Source of the DNA: Rhodosalinus sediminis
GTDB taxonomy: Bacteria > Pseudomonadota > Alphaproteobacteria > Rhodobacterales > Rhodobacteraceae
Reading direction: 5' to 3'
Assembly: GCF_003385555.1 (NCBI RefSeq)
Contig: NZ_QOHR01000001.1
Location: 1-64,000 of the forward strand
Length of the DNA: 64,000 bases
How positions within the stretch are numbered: position 1 is the stretch's first letter; every line of letters starts with the position of its first letter. Shown here piece by piece: positions 44,038-57,568 of this stretch. Under the pieces are notes generated by a model. That model saw nothing but the letters and a program-made list of their open reading frames with translations, was not told the origin of the DNA and made no database searches. Position numbers and translations under genes: made by a program.

Positions 44038-45156
44038 ATGGCTCCGCTCGACCGACTGCCGCTCGACGCGCTCCACCGCGCGCTGGGCGCCAAGATGGGC
44101 GCCTTCGCCGGCGTCGAGATGCCGATGCAGTATGCCGGCGTCATGGACGAGCATCGGCACGCGCGTACGCGCGCCGCGCTCTTCGACGTCAGCCACATGG
44201 GACAGGTGGTGCTCGACGCGCCGGCGGACACCGCCGCCGCCGCGCTCGAGGCGCTGGTGCCGCAGGACATCGCGGGGCTGAAGGCCGGCCGGCAGCGCTA
44301 TGCCTTCTTCACCAACGCCGAGGGCGGGATCGAGGACGACCTGATGATCGCCGACTACGGCGGACAGATCCGGCTGGTGATCAACGCCGCGCGGCGCGAG
44401 GCGGACATGGCGCTCCTGCGCGCGGGGCTCCCCGCCGACGTGCCGGCGCGTCTCTTGAGCGACCGCGCGCTGCTCGCGCTGCAGGGGCCGGAGGCGGAGG
44501 CCGCGCTCGCGCCGCTCGCGCCCGAGGGCGCCGCGATGCGCTTCATGGACGTGGCCGAGATGGAGGTGGCGGGCGTGCCCGCCTGGATCTCGCGTTCGGG
44601 CTACACGGGCGAGGACGGCTACGAGATATCGCTGCCCGCCGACCGGGCGGACGCGGTGGCGCGCGCGCTTCTCGACCGGCCGGAGGTCGCGCCGGCGGGC
44701 CTCGGCGCGCGGGACACGCTGCGCCTCGAGGCCGGGCTCTGCCTCTACGGTCAGGACATAGACAGCACCACCTCGCCGATCGAGGCCGGCCTCGGCTGGG
44801 CGATCCAGAAGGCGCGGCGCGCGGGCGGCGCGCGCGAGGGTGGTTTTCCGGGCGCGGCGCGCATCCTGCGCGAGATGGCCGAGGGCGCGCCGCGCGCCCG
44901 CGTCGGGCTGCGCCCCGCGGGCCGCGCGCCGATGCGCGCGGGCGTCCCGCTCTACGAGGGCGAGTCGGGCGGCGCGCCGGTCGGCACGGTCACCTCGGGC
45001 GGCTTCGGGCCTACGGTGGGCGCGCCGGTGGCGATGGGCTATGTGCCGGCCGCGGCGGCGCGGCAGGGCCACGAGATTTTCGGCGAGGTGCGCGGCAAGC
45101 GCCTCGCCGCGACGGTGAGCGATCTGCCTTTCGTGCCGGCGCGCACGAAGCGATGA
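44038..45156 (+). CDS. gcvT: Glycine cleavage system T protein (aminomethyltransferase)
   Basis: A 372-residue T protein, which transfers the methylene group from the H protein lipoyl arm to tetrahydrofolate and releases ammonia. Motifs include FDVSHMGQVVLDA, LALQGPEAEAALAPL, ISRSGYTGEDGYEIS, LGARDTLRLEAGLCLYGQDID in blocks, and the C-terminal barrel with VTSGGFGPTVGAPVAMGYV. GGGGAGG precedes the ATG. It is the first gene of gcvT-gcvH-gcvP, under the glycine riboswitch. Confidence 0.96.
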   Translation: MAPLDRLPLDALHRALGAKMGAFAGVEMPMQYAGVMDEHRHARTRAALFDVSHMGQVVLDAPADTAAAALEALVPQDIAGLKAGRQRYAFFTNAEGGIEDDLMIADYGGQIRLVINAARREADMALLRAGLPADVPARLLSDRALLALQGPEAEAALAPLAPEGAAMRFMDVAEMEVAGVPAWISRSGYTGEDGYEISLPADRADAVARALLDRPEVAPAGLGARDTLRLEAGLCLYGQDIDSTTSPIEAGLGWAIQKARRAGGAREGGFPGAARILREMAEGAPRARVGLRPAGRAPMRAGVPLYEGESGGAPVGTVTSGGFGPTVGAPVAMGYVPAAAARQGHEIFGEVRGKRLAATVSDLPFVPARTKR

Positions 45157-45173
45157 ACACGGAGAGGGACGGC

Positions 45174-45533
45174 ATGAAATACACCGAGGACCACGAGTGG
45201 CTGCGCGACGAGGACGAGGTGCTCATCGTGGGGATCACCGAGCACGCGGCCGAACAACTCGGCGACGTGGTGTTCGTCGAACTGCCCGAGGAGGGCGCGA
45301 CGGTGACCAAGGACGACGAGATCGTGGTGATCGAGAGCGTCAAGGCCGCCTCGGACATCCTCGCGCCGATGGACGGCGAGATCACCGAGGTCAACGAGGC
45401 GCTCGTCGAGAACCCGGCGCTCGTGAACGAGGACCCGCTCGGCGACGCCTGGTTCTTCAAGATCCGCCCCTCCGACCGGGCGCAGCTCGACGACCTGATG
45501 GACGAGGCCGCCTACAAGAAGCTCATCGGCTGA
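45174..45533 (+). CDS. gcvH: Glycine cleavage system H protein
   Basis: A 119-residue lipoyl carrier that shuttles the aminomethyl group from P to T protein. It begins MKYTEDHEWLR; the lipoylation site is Lys57 in VIESVKAASDI. The ATG at 45174 has GGAGAGGGAC upstream and gives the family start; an ATG at 45153 that overlaps the gcvT stop would add seven residues. Confidence 0.96.
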   Translation: MKYTEDHEWLRDEDEVLIVGITEHAAEQLGDVVFVELPEEGATVTKDDEIVVIESVKAASDILAPMDGEITEVNEALVENPALVNEDPLGDAWFFKIRPSDRAQLDDLMDEAAYKKLIG

Positions 45534-45641
45534 GGCGGCGCCGGGCCGGGGCGCGGGCCACGCGCGCCGGCCCCCTCGCGCGGGGGACGCGCCAACGAGG
45601 ACGACGGACCGCCGCGGCGGGCCCAACGACGGGAGTGTCAC

Positions 45642-48482
<2,841 letters not shown>

Positions 48483-48490
48483 GGGCGGGG

Positions 48491-48567
48491 GAGGGGGGCT
48501 GTCTGCCCCCCTCTTGGCCTGACGGCCAATTCACCCCCCGAGAGTATTTGGGCCAAGATGATGGGGC
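48491..48567 (+). repeat. Dispersed two-hairpin element, copy 7
   Basis: Begins 9 bp after gcvP: GAGGGGGGC-TGTCT-GCCCCCCTC (48491-48513), then TTGGCC-TGAC-GGCCAA (48514-48529), then GAGAGTATTTGGGCCAAGAT. It lies between convergent gcvP and pheS and likely ends the gcv operon. Confidence 0.85.
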
Positions 48568-48588
48568 GCGCGGCGCGGGTTGTCCCGC

Positions 48589-49662
48589 TCAGCGGCTGAG
48601 CCCGCGGTGCAGGGTGGGCACGTCGAGCGACGCGAAGCCGTAGTGGCGCAGCCACCGCAGGTCCGATTCGAAGAAGGCCCGCAGATCTGGGATACCGTAT
48701 TTCAGCATGGCGATCCGGTCGATCCCCATGCCGAAGGCGAAGCCCTGCCAGGCGGCGGGGTCGATGTTGCCGGCGGCGAGCACCTTGGGGTGGACCATGC
48801 CGCTGCCGAGGATCTCGAGCCAGTCGTCGCCCTCGCCGACCTTGAGCGTCCCGCCCTGCCAGGAGCAGCGGATGTCGACCTCGGCCGAGGGCTCGGTGAA
48901 GGGGAAATGCGAGGCGCGGAAGCGCAGCTCGACCGCGTCCACCTCGAAGAAGGCCTTCACGAACTCCTCGAGAACCCATTTCAGGTTCGCCATGGAGATG
49001 TCGCGGTCGATGGCCAGCCCCTCGACCTGGTGGAACATGGGCGTGTGCGTCTGGTCGTAGTCGGCGCGGTAGACGCGGCCGGGGCAGATCACGCGGAGCG
49101 GCGCGCCCGCGGCCTCCATGCTGCGGATCTGCACCGGCGAGGTGTGGGTGCGCAGTACGTGCGGCGGACGCGTGTCGCCCTCGGGCCGCGCCATGTAGAA
49201 GGTGTCCATCTCGGCGCGCGCCGGGTGGTGGCCGGGGATGTTGAGCGCGTCGAAGTTGTGCCAGTCGCTCTCCACCTGCGGGCCCTCGGCCACGGAGAAG
49301 CCGAGATCGGCGAAGATCGCCGTGACCTCCTCGGTGACCTGCGCGATCGGGTGGACGGTGCCCATGCGCTGCGGCCGCGCGGGCAGGGTGACGTCGAGCC
49401 ATTCGGTGCGCAGGCGTTCCTCGAGCGCGGCGTCGGCGAGGGCGGTCTTCTTGGCCGCGATCGCGGCGTTGATCTCGTCCTTGAGAGCGTTGAGGCGGGG
49501 GCCGGCCTCCTTGCGCTCCTCCGGGGTCATGCGGCCGAGCTCGCGCATCTGCGCGCTGATTTCGCCCTTCTTGCCGAGCGCCGCCACGCGCACCGCCTCG
49601 AGCGCCGCCTCGTCCCCGGCGCCGGCGACGGCGGCCAGCCACTTCTCGCGCAGATCGTCCAT
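48589..49662 (-). CDS. pheS: Phenylalanyl-tRNA synthetase alpha subunit
   Basis: A 357-residue class II synthetase catalytic subunit. The N-terminal coiled coil (about 1-90) is followed by [20 protein letters not shown], motif 2 region [21 protein letters not shown], and motif 3 [18 protein letters not shown]. PheS works as (alpha-beta)2 with PheT, whose gene begins at 63588 on the other strand about 14 kb away. The start ATG at 49662 is unambiguous. Confidence 0.96.
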   Translation of the reverse strand: MDDLREKWLAAVAGAGDEAALEAVRVAALGKKGEISAQMRELGRMTPEERKEAGPRLNALKDEINAAIAAKKTALADAALEERLRTEWLDVTLPARPQRMGTVHPIAQVTEEVTAIFADLGFSVAEGPQVESDWHNFDALNIPGHHPARAEMDTFYMARPEGDTRPPHVLRTHTSPVQIRSMEAAGAPLRVICPGRVYRADYDQTHTPMFHQVEGLAIDRDISMANLKWVLEEFVKAFFEVDAVELRFRASHFPFTEPSAEVDIRCSWQGGTLKVGEGDDWLEILGSGMVHPKVLAAGNIDPAAWQGFAFGMGIDRIAMLKYGIPDLRAFFESDLRWLRHYGFASLDVPTLHRGLSR

Positions 49663-49863
49663 GCCGGACCTCCCCGATTGCCGGGGCCTAGCTATCCAGC
49701 CCGGCGGGGCGGCGCAAGGTGGCCGGCGCAGGAGAGGGCGGGTGCGGTCGCCGTCGGTGCGGGCGGGCGACGCCGCCGGCGGGCGCGGGGCTGCGGGCGG
49801 CGCAGGTCGCGCGCCACGCAGCCGTGGGCGCTCGGATCGACCGTGATGTCGGGGAGAAGGAGG

Positions 49864-49910
49864 GCGCGGCCGGGGGCCGCGCGGGGGCGACCGGCCGCAG
49901 GGCCGGTCGC
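49864..49910 (-). terminator. Double hairpin downstream of rplT
   Basis: Two perfect stems lie just beyond the rplT stop: GCGACCGGCC/GGCCGGTCGC with loop GCAG (49887-49910), and GCGCGGCC/GGCCGCGC with a three-base loop (49864-49882). No T tract is present. Probably a terminator or 3' stabiliser of the rpmI-rplT transcript. Confidence 0.6.
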
Positions 49911-49918
49911 GGGAGGGC

Positions 49919-50284
49919 TCAGGCCGCGAGGGCGCCCTTGGCTTGCTGCACGATCGCGCCGAAGGCCTCCGGCTCGCGCACGGCGAGATCGGCCAGCACC
50001 TTGCGGTCCACCTCGATGCCGGCGCGGTTCAGCCCGTCGATGAAGCGCGAATAGGTCAGGCTCTCGTCATGCGCGCGCACGGCGGCGTTGATCCGCTGGA
50101 TCCAGAGCGCGCGGAAATTGCGCTTGCGGTTCTTGCGGTCGCGCGTGGCGTACTGGTTCGCCTTGTCGACGGCCTGTTTGGCGGTCTTGAAGGTGCTCTT
50201 GCGGCGGCCGTAGTAGCCCTTGGCGGACTTGAGGACCTTCTTGTGGCGCGCGTGGGTGACGGTTCCGCCCTTGACTCGGGACAT
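49919..50284 (-). CDS. rplT: 50S ribosomal protein L20
   Basis: A 121-residue L20, needed for early 50S assembly. It begins [20 protein letters not shown] and has the characteristic basic helix [19 protein letters not shown] and [20 protein letters not shown]. It follows rpmI by 12 bp. infC, often first in this cluster, is not adjacent. Confidence 0.97.
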   Translation of the reverse strand: MSRVKGGTVTHARHKKVLKSAKGYYGRRKSTFKTAKQAVDKANQYATRDRKNRKRNFRALWIQRINAAVRAHDESLTYSRFIDGLNRAGIEVDRKVLADLAVREPEAFGAIVQQAKGALAA

Positions 50285-50296
50285 GTTCGGGCCTCC

Positions 50297-50497
50297 TCAG
50301 CGCTGGTAGGGCATCATCGGCTTGACGATCTTCTCGTCAGCCTTGGACATCACGGCGGTGCCGCGGGCGTTGCGGATGAACTTGTTCGTCCGCTTGATCA
50401 TGCCGTGGCGCTTGCCGGCCTGCTGGAACTTGACCCGGCCGTTGGCCGTCACCTTGAACCGCTTCTTGCAGCTCGACTTCGTCTTCATCTTCGGCAT
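50297..50497 (-). CDS. rpmI: 50S ribosomal protein L35
   Basis: A 66-residue L35. It begins [20 protein letters not shown] and continues [19 protein letters not shown], typical of the family. The ATG at 50497 is the family start. It is cotranscribed with rplT. In bacteria with an infC-rpmI-rplT operon L20 represses translation; no L20 leader structure could be identified here. Confidence 0.96.
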   Translation of the reverse strand: MPKMKTKSSCKKRFKVTANGRVKFQQAGKRHGMIKRTNKFIRNARGTAVMSKADEKIVKPMMPYQR

Positions 50498-50604
50498 TTC
50501 CGTCTCCTGATCGATCGGTCGGGCGCGCGCCTCGGCATGCCGTCCGGGCCGGCCGCGCGGTGAAGTCGGGCTGATAGGCGATCCCCGGCCGGGGCGCAAG
50601 GGGC

Positions 50605-50829
50605 TCAGGGCAGGAGGCGGGCGACGACGGCGATCACGGCCTCGGGGACCTCGGCGAGCGTGTAGCCTCCGGGCTTCGCCGTGAGCGCCCAGATCACGAG
50701 CCCGCCGGCGACCAGGACCGCGACCGCGGCGGCGCGGGGCACGCGGCCCTCGGACCAGGCCGAGATCGCCGCCGGGATGGCGATCGCCCCGACGGCCAGC
50801 CCGGCGACCAAAGCGAGATCGGTGTCCAT
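50605..50829 (-). CDS. Small membrane protein of unknown function
   Basis: A 74-residue protein with two or three hydrophobic segments (about 5-22, 33-49 and 60-72) and [20 protein letters not shown] at the C-terminal end. It lies between pyk and rpmI on the same strand, 30 bp after pyk. Similar short proteins follow pyk in Rhodobacterales. Function unknown. Confidence 0.65.
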   Translation of the reverse strand: MDTDLALVAGLAVGAIAIPAAISAWSEGRVPRAAAVAVLVAGGLVIWALTAKPGGYTLAEVPEAVIAVVARLLP

Positions 50830-50859
50830 GCGGCGCCCCCGGTTGCCCTCGGGGCAAGC

Positions 50860-52305
<1,446 letters not shown>

Positions 52306-52426
52306 TCTTTCTCCTCCCGCGTCGGCCTTGCCTGCGCGCTAACCGTGTTAGGGATATCACCGCGTCAGTGCGGCATTTCGCTTTCGCGCGCAACCCGGCT
52401 GTGGCATGGGCCGGCGTCAGATCCGC

Positions 52427-53167
52427 ATGACCGACCACGCCTATCATATCCAAGGCGCTGCGCGCCCGGCGCGCTGGCTCGTCACCTGCGACCACGCGAC
52501 GAACCGCGTGCCGGAGGCGATCGGCGGCGGCAGCCTCGGCCTGCCGGAGGCGGAGATGGCGCGCCACATCGCCTACGACCTCGGCGCGGCGGGCCTCGCC
52601 CTCGCGCTGGCCGAGCGGCTGGAGGCGCCGGCGATCCTGTCGGATTTCTCGCGCCTCGTGATCGACCCCAACCGGGGCGAAGACGACCCGACGCTGGTGA
52701 TGAAGCTCTACGACGGGACGATCATCCCCGGGAACCGCCACGCCGACGCGGCCGAGGTCGAGCGCCGCCTCGACCTGCTCTACCGGCCCTATCACGCGGC
52801 GCTGGCCGATCTCGCGGCGCGGCGGGACGACACGGTGATCCTGTCGGTGCATTCCTTCACGCCGCAGCTGCGCGGCCGTGCGCCCCGGCCGTGGCACATC
52901 GGGGTGCTGCACGGCCACGACACGCGGCTCGCCGATCCGCTGATCGCGCGGCTCTCGGGCGAGGGCGATCTCTGCGTCGGGCGCAATCAGCCCTACGGCG
53001 GGCATCTGCCCGGCGACGCCATCGCGCGCCACGCGCTCGCGGAGGGCCGGCTCAACGTGCTGGTGGAGGTTCGGAACGACCTGATCGGCACCCCGGCGGA
53101 GCAGCGCGCCTGGGCCGACCGGCTGGCGCCGGCGCTCATGGCGGCGCTCGCGGACACGGGGCTCTGA
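52427..53167 (+). CDS. N-formylglutamate amidohydrolase family protein
   Basis: A 246-residue member of the N-formylglutamate amidohydrolase (FGase) family, zinc hydrolases. It has [50 protein letters not shown], and [15 protein letters not shown]. The late [14 protein letters not shown] is also conserved. In Rhodobacterales it commonly sits between pyk and the DUF1244 gene, as here, so its true substrate may not be formylglutamate. The ATG at 52427 is preferred; 52406 is an in-frame alternative. Confidence 0.88.
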   Translation: MTDHAYHIQGAARPARWLVTCDHATNRVPEAIGGGSLGLPEAEMARHIAYDLGAAGLALALAERLEAPAILSDFSRLVIDPNRGEDDPTLVMKLYDGTIIPGNRHADAAEVERRLDLLYRPYHAALADLAARRDDTVILSVHSFTPQLRGRAPRPWHIGVLHGHDTRLADPLIARLSGEGDLCVGRNQPYGGHLPGDAIARHALAEGRLNVLVEVRNDLIGTPAEQRAWADRLAPALMAALADTGL

Positions 53168-53228
53168 GCACGCCTTGAACCGCGCGCGCCGGAGCCGCAG
53201 GTTCTGACGACAGAGAGGAGGGCCCGAC

Positions 53229-53546
53229 ATGGACGAGCAGACCCGCACCGAACTCGAGGCCGCCGCCTTCCGCCGCTTGCGCCGGCACCTGATGGAGGAC
53301 CGGCCGGACGTGCAGAACATCGACCTGATGAACCTCGCCGGCTTCTGCCGCAACTGCCTGAGCCGCTGGTATCAGGAGGCGGCCGCCGACCGCGGCATCG
53401 AGATGGGCAAGGAGGAGGCGCGCGAGATCTTCTACGGCATGCCCTACGATCAGTGGAAGGCGGGGCATCAAACGGAGGCCAGCGCGGCGCAGCAGCAGGC
53501 CTTTGAGAAAAGCTTCGCCGAGAACGTCGGCCGCGAGGACGGCTGA
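53229..53546 (+). CDS. DUF1244 domain-containing protein
   Basis: A 105-residue DUF1244 protein. It has [20 protein letters not shown], then [20 protein letters not shown] with a CRNC pair, and [20 protein letters not shown]. Function unknown; the gene is common in proteobacteria and travels with the FGase-like gene. GAGAGGAGGG precedes the ATG at 53229. Confidence 0.93.
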   Translation: MDEQTRTELEAAAFRRLRRHLMEDRPDVQNIDLMNLAGFCRNCLSRWYQEAAADRGIEMGKEEAREIFYGMPYDQWKAGHQTEASAAQQQAFEKSFAENVGREDG

Positions 53547-53602
53547 GCCGCGGGCGCATAGCGCCCCGGCCTGTGCGGCCGGGGCGGATCTTGGGCCGTG
53601 CC

Positions 53603-53842
53603 TCAGCGCGGCGTTTCGCTCTCGGCCTTGCCCTCGAAGCGGGTCACGGTGACCGTCTCGGCGTCCGTCTGCACCTGCTCCTCGGGGAGGAAGAGCGCCT
53701 CGGTCTCGATCTCGACCTGCTGGCCGGTGACCGGCTCGCCGGGGATGCCGTGGCGGGGGTGGTCCTGATCCGTCGGGAGCACTGCCGATGCGGTGCCGGC
53801 GGCGACGAGAAGGGCGGCTGCGGATGCGATCGTGGTTTTCAT
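53603..53842 (-). CDS. Small secreted protein, no known family
   Basis: A 79-residue protein with a clear signal peptide (cleavage near ASA-VLP, residue about 20). The mature part is acidic and hydrophilic (LPTDQDHPRHGIPGEPVTGQ) with no Cys. I do not recognise a family. Supported by the signal peptide, codon pattern and its position in a gap, but not by homology. Confidence 0.6.
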   Translation of the reverse strand: MKTTIASAAALLVAAGTASAVLPTDQDHPRHGIPGEPVTGQQVEIETEALFLPEEQVQTDAETVTVTRFEGKAESETPR

Positions 53843-54150
53843 CGTTGTCCTCTTTGCGTGGAGGCCCGACCGGCCGGGCCGGTGCGGGCGGTTGCGTCAT
53901 CGTTTCGTGACAGGGATCTGGGGTCCGGTCGGCGCCGGTTCAAAGCACATGCGATCAACGGAATGTGTGCGGGCGCACATGCCGTGCAGCCGCAGTATAC
54001 TGCGCCATTCTTTGTTTTATTTCAGGAGCTTGACGCCGGGTCGCGCACGCGCGGCTCACAAGCCTGCGACCGCCTCTTGCCGAAATCGGCTGTCAGTGTG
54101 CGCTGCCGCAGGGCGCCGGCCCGGCGCGGGCGCCGGGCCGGGCCGCCCGC
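53843..54150. other. 308-bp gap with palindromes and an AT-rich patch
   Basis: It contains the inverted repeats ATGTGTGC-GG-GCGCACAT (53963-53980, one wobble) and CGCAGTATACTGCG (53991-54004), then an AT-rich stretch CATTCTTTGTTTTATTTCAG. TATACT within the second could serve as a -10 element on either strand, but no good -35 partner is seen. The right end holds the dat terminator. Confidence 0.5.
54116..54141 (-). terminator. Hairpin downstream of dat
   Basis: An 11-bp GC-only stem (core CGGCCCGGCG/CGCCGGGCCG) with loop CGGG, 10 bp after the dat stop. It lacks a T tract. Confidence 0.5.
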
Positions 54151-55014
54151 TCAGATCGCCGCCTTGCGGCTCTCCTCGAGGTAGATCTCGCGCAGGCGCG
54201 CCGCGACGGGGCCGGGCGCGCCGGTGCCGACCGGCGTGCCGTCGATCTCCACCACAGGCATCACGAAGGTGGAGGCGGAGGTGACGAAGGCCTCGTCGGC
54301 GGCCTGCGCCTCGGCGATGGTGAAGGGCCGCTCCTCGACCTCCATCTGCGCCTCCTCGGCATAGCGCAGGACCGCGGCCCGGGTGATGCCGTGCAGGATG
54401 TCCACCGAGCGCGGGCGCGTGACGATCCGGCCCCCGGATACGATGTAGGCGTTGTTCGAGGTGCCCTCGGTCACGGTGCCGTCCTCGACCATCCAGGCGT
54501 CGTCGCAGCCCTCGGCCTTGGCCATCATCTTGCCCATCGATGGGTAGAGAAGCTGCACCGTCTTGATGTCGCGCCGGCCCCAGCGCAGGTCGTCGATCGA
54601 GATCACCCTGATCCCCGTCTTCGCCTGCGGCGCCTCGGCGAGGCCGGGCTTCGACTGCGTGAAGAGGACCACGGTCGGCGCGACCTCGTCGGGGTCGGGA
54701 AAGGCGAAGTCGCGGTCGGCCGGCGCGCCGCGGGTGATCTGAAGGTAGATCAGCCCGTCGGTCAGCCCGTTGCGGCGCACGAGTTCGCGGTGGATCTCCA
54801 GCAGTTCGTCGCGCGTGACGGGCGCGTGCATCGAGAGCTCGGACAGCGAGCGGTCGAGCCGCGCGGCATGGCCGTCGAAATCCACGAGCTTGCCGTCGAG
54901 GACGCTGGTCACCTCGTAGACCCCGTCGGCGAAGAGAAAGCCCCGGTCGAAGACCGAGACGCTCGCCGCGTCCTCGGGCAGGTAGTCGCCGTTCACGTAA
55001 ACGGTTCGGGTCAT
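54151..55014 (-). CDS. dat: D-amino acid aminotransferase
   Basis: A 287-residue fold-type IV PLP aminotransferase, D-alanine:2-oxoglutarate type by overall similarity. It begins MTRTVYVNGDYLPEDAASVS with FDRGFLFADGVYEV. The PLP Lys lies in RRDIKTVQLLYPSM, followed by WMVEDGTVTEGTSNNAYIVS. Branched-chain or aminodeoxychorismate lyase relatives are possible. It lies 104 bp downstream of the dipeptide epimerase on the same strand, which suggests shared use in peptidoglycan amino-acid recycling. Confidence 0.9.
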   Translation of the reverse strand: MTRTVYVNGDYLPEDAASVSVFDRGFLFADGVYEVTSVLDGKLVDFDGHAARLDRSLSELSMHAPVTRDELLEIHRELVRRNGLTDGLIYLQITRGAPADRDFAFPDPDEVAPTVVLFTQSKPGLAEAPQAKTGIRVISIDDLRWGRRDIKTVQLLYPSMGKMMAKAEGCDDAWMVEDGTVTEGTSNNAYIVSGGRIVTRPRSVDILHGITRAAVLRYAEEAQMEVEERPFTIAEAQAADEAFVTSASTFVMPVVEIDGTPVGTGAPGPVAARLREIYLEESRKAAI

Positions 55015-55118
55015 GGCGCGTGCTCCTCGTCTCGGTCCCCTGCTGTCTCCGCGCGATCCGCCGCGAGGTCAAGACGGGGCGTGTCGCAGGGGGCCGGCGA
55101 CGCCGCCGGCCGCCCGCG

Positions 55119-56084
55119 TCAGCCCCAGAGCGCGGCCTCCGGCGGGTGCACGCCCTCCGCGTCGTAGACGAGCGGCGGCTCCCGGTCCTCGGCCAAAAGG
55201 AGCGGGCCGTCGAGGTCCACCACCTCCGCGCCCTGCGCGGCGATCACCGCGGGCGCCATGGCGAGCGAGGAGCCCACCATGCAGCCCACCATCACGCGGT
55301 AGCCCGCCGCTCGCGCCGCGTCGCGCAGCGCGAGCGCCTCGGTCAGCCCGCCGGTCTTGTCGAGCTTGATGTTGACCATGTCGTATTTCCCCGCGAGCGC
55401 GGGCAGCGACGCGCGGTCGTGGCAGGCTTCGTCGGCGCAGACGGGCAGGGGGCGCGCCATGTCGCCCAGCGCGTCGTCCGCGCCCGCCGGCAGCGGCTGC
55501 TCGACCATTTCGACGCCGAGCCGCAGGAGATGCGGCGCGAGATCGGCGTAGACCTCCGCCGTCCAGCCCTCGTTGGCGTCCACGATCAGCCGCGCGTCCG
55601 GCGCGCCGGCGCGCACCGCCTCGAGCCGCGGCATGTCCTCGGGCGTGCCGAGCTTGATCTTCAGAAGCGGGTGGTGCGCGTTCGCGGCGGCCTTCGCGCG
55701 CATCGCCTCCGGCACGTCGAGCGAGAGCGTGTAGGCGGTCACCAACGGCCCCGGCGCGGCGAGCCCCGTGATCTCCCAGACGCGGCGCCCGGCGCGCTTG
55801 GCCTCCAGATCCCAGAGCGCGCAGTCCACCGCGTTGCGCGCCGCGCCGGCGGGCAGCGCTTCGGCGAGCGCGGCGCGGTCGAGCCGTTCGGGCAGCGCCG
55901 CGATCTGCGCGGCGACGCTGTCGAGCGTCTCGTCGTAGCGCGCGTAAGGCACGCATTCGCCCCGCCCCGTGGCGCCTGCGTCGGTGGCCCGCACGGTCAG
56001 GACCTCCGCCGCCGTGCGCGAGCCGCGCGAGATCGTGAATACCTCCCGGAGCGCGAAGGCCTCGCGCGTCACCTCGATCTGCAC
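55119..56084 (-). CDS. L-Ala-D/L-Glu (dipeptide) epimerase
   Basis: A 321-residue enolase-superfamily enzyme of the muconate-lactonizing subgroup. The capping domain (about 1-115) is followed by the barrel with the acid/base Lys in LLKIKLGTPEDM (KxK), metal ligands VDANEGW, EQPLPA and CADEACHD, and the second Lys in NIKLDKTGGLTEAL. Such sequence patterns mark dipeptide epimerases that act on murein peptide L-Ala-D-Glu. It pairs with dat, also acting on D-amino acids. Confidence 0.85.
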   Translation of the reverse strand: MQIEVTREAFALREVFTISRGSRTAAEVLTVRATDAGATGRGECVPYARYDETLDSVAAQIAALPERLDRAALAEALPAGAARNAVDCALWDLEAKRAGRRVWEITGLAAPGPLVTAYTLSLDVPEAMRAKAAANAHHPLLKIKLGTPEDMPRLEAVRAGAPDARLIVDANEGWTAEVYADLAPHLLRLGVEMVEQPLPAGADDALGDMARPLPVCADEACHDRASLPALAGKYDMVNIKLDKTGGLTEALALRDAARAAGYRVMVGCMVGSSLAMAPAVIAAQGAEVVDLDGPLLLAEDREPPLVYDAEGVHPPEAALWG

Positions 56085-56176
56085 CGTGTCCCTCCGTCGC
56101 CGGTCACCCGGGACGTGCCAGTAGCACAGCCGCGCCCGGCGAGACAGGGCGCGGCGCGACCTATCCGTTCGGATGG

Positions 56177-56205
56177 GTGCGCCATACGGAAAGCCGCTGG
56201 CGCAC
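56177..56205. promoter_or_regulatory. Inverted repeat upstream of the FIST gene
   Basis: GTGCGCCA and TGGCGCAC are perfect 8-bp arms separated by 13 bp, so their centres are 21 bp apart, about two helical turns. It lies 44 bp before the FIST gene, in the shared gap with the divergent epimerase gene. It could be an operator, possibly for the LuxR-type regulator of this locus. Confidence 0.4.
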
Positions 56206-56248
56206 GACGCGCGGATGCGTATCTTTCGATAAATCGAGGGAGGCGGGG

Positions 56249-57436
56249 ATGCGCATCATTTCGGCACAGTCGCAGGCCGAAACAGCCGCGGCGGCGGCGG
56301 AGGACGTGGCGCGGGCGCTCGACGTCGATCGTCGCGGCGCGCCCGATTTCGTCGCGCTTCATTTCGGCGACGCGATGCCGGCCGAGGCGCTGCGGGCCGC
56401 CGCGCGCAGCGCGCTCGGGACGGAGGCGCTGCACGGCGGGTCCTCCTGTCTCGGCGTGATGTCGCGCGACGGCCTCGCCCTCGACACCGGCGGCGGCGCG
56501 GCGGCGCTCGCGCTCTACGATCCCGAGGGCAGCTACGGCACCGCGTCGCGGGACCTCGGCGACGACGCGACGGCGGCGGCGCGGCAGGCGGCGGAAACGG
56601 CGCTCGCCGCGGCCGGCCGGCCGGGCGAGCTGCCGGATCTCGTCTGGCTGACGACGGCGCCGGGGCGCGAGGAGCAGGTGCTCGCCGGGCTGCGCGCCGT
56701 CTTCGGCGCGGAGACGCCCATCGTCGGCGGCAGCGCGGCGGACGCCGACGTGCAGGGTGGCTGGCGCCAGATCGGCCCCGGCACGAGCCACGCCGACGGC
56801 GTGGTGGTCTCGGTTCTCTTCCCCTCGCGGCCGATCGCCTCGGTCTACCAGAGCGGCTACGGCCCGACGGGCCGGAGCGGGGTCGTCACCCGCGTCGCCG
56901 GGCGGCGGCTCTACGAAATCGACGGGCGCCCGGCGATGGAGGTCTACCGCGACTGGACGGGCGGCGCGGTGCCCGCGGCCGGTGAGGCCCCGGTCTCGAT
57001 CCTCGCCGACGCGACCTTCTGGCCGCTCGGACGGGTGGCGCGCCATGTCGCGGGCGTGCCCTTCCACCTGCTCGGACACCCGGCCGTGGCCTATCCCGAC
57101 GGGTCGATGGATCTCTTCGTCGATCTCTCCGAAGGCGATCGGCTCTGGCAGATGGCGGGCTCCTCCGACAGCCTCGTGGGGCGCGCCGGCCGCGTCGCCG
57201 CGCAGGCGCGCGAGGCGGCGGGCGGCGCGGGCGGCGCGCTCGTGATCTACTGCGGCGGATGCATGCTCGCCGTGCGCGAGCGCATGGAGGACGTGCGCGC
57301 CGGGGTCGACGCCGCGCTGGAGGGCGCGCCGTGGATCGGCGTCTTCACCTTCGGCGAGCAGGGCGTGCCGCCGGGCGGACAGGCGGAACACGGCAATCTC
57401 ATGATCTCGTGCACGGTCTTCGCAGATCGGGTATGA
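56249..57436 (+). CDS. FIST-domain sensor protein (NosP-like)
   Basis: A 395-residue protein with FIST_N (about 20-215) and FIST_C (about 225-375) domains; no membrane segment or signal peptide. Visible motifs are LHGGSSCLGVMS, ETPIVGGSAADADVQGGWRQ, the C-terminal domain YEIDGRPAMEVYRDW and LVIYCGGCMLAVRERMEDVR. FIST proteins bind small ligands; some (NosP) bind heme and sense nitric oxide, then inhibit a partner histidine kinase. GGGAGG precedes the ATG at 56249. The kinase and response regulator genes follow on the same strand, so this is probably their input protein. Heme binding cannot be read from sequence. Confidence 0.88.
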   Translation: MRIISAQSQAETAAAAAEDVARALDVDRRGAPDFVALHFGDAMPAEALRAAARSALGTEALHGGSSCLGVMSRDGLALDTGGGAAALALYDPEGSYGTASRDLGDDATAAARQAAETALAAAGRPGELPDLVWLTTAPGREEQVLAGLRAVFGAETPIVGGSAADADVQGGWRQIGPGTSHADGVVVSVLFPSRPIASVYQSGYGPTGRSGVVTRVAGRRLYEIDGRPAMEVYRDWTGGAVPAAGEAPVSILADATFWPLGRVARHVAGVPFHLLGHPAVAYPDGSMDLFVDLSEGDRLWQMAGSSDSLVGRAGRVAAQAREAAGGAGGALVIYCGGCMLAVRERMEDVRAGVDAALEGAPWIGVFTFGEQGVPPGGQAEHGNLMISCTVFADRV

Positions 57437-57568
57437 CAGACCGAGCGGACGCGTGCATGCTGCTTGGCGTCGTTTTGCACCGCCGGTCCGGCGTCCCCGC
57501 CGCCGGCAGATGCGGGCGGCGGGCCGACCGGGTCCGGCATGAGGACGCGGGCGCCGTAGGGACTGAAG

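Noticed and set aside
49663-49918. A phe-type leader peptide or T-box before pheS
   Set aside because: The gap shows GC-only hairpins near rplT but no short Phe-rich frame and no T-box core.
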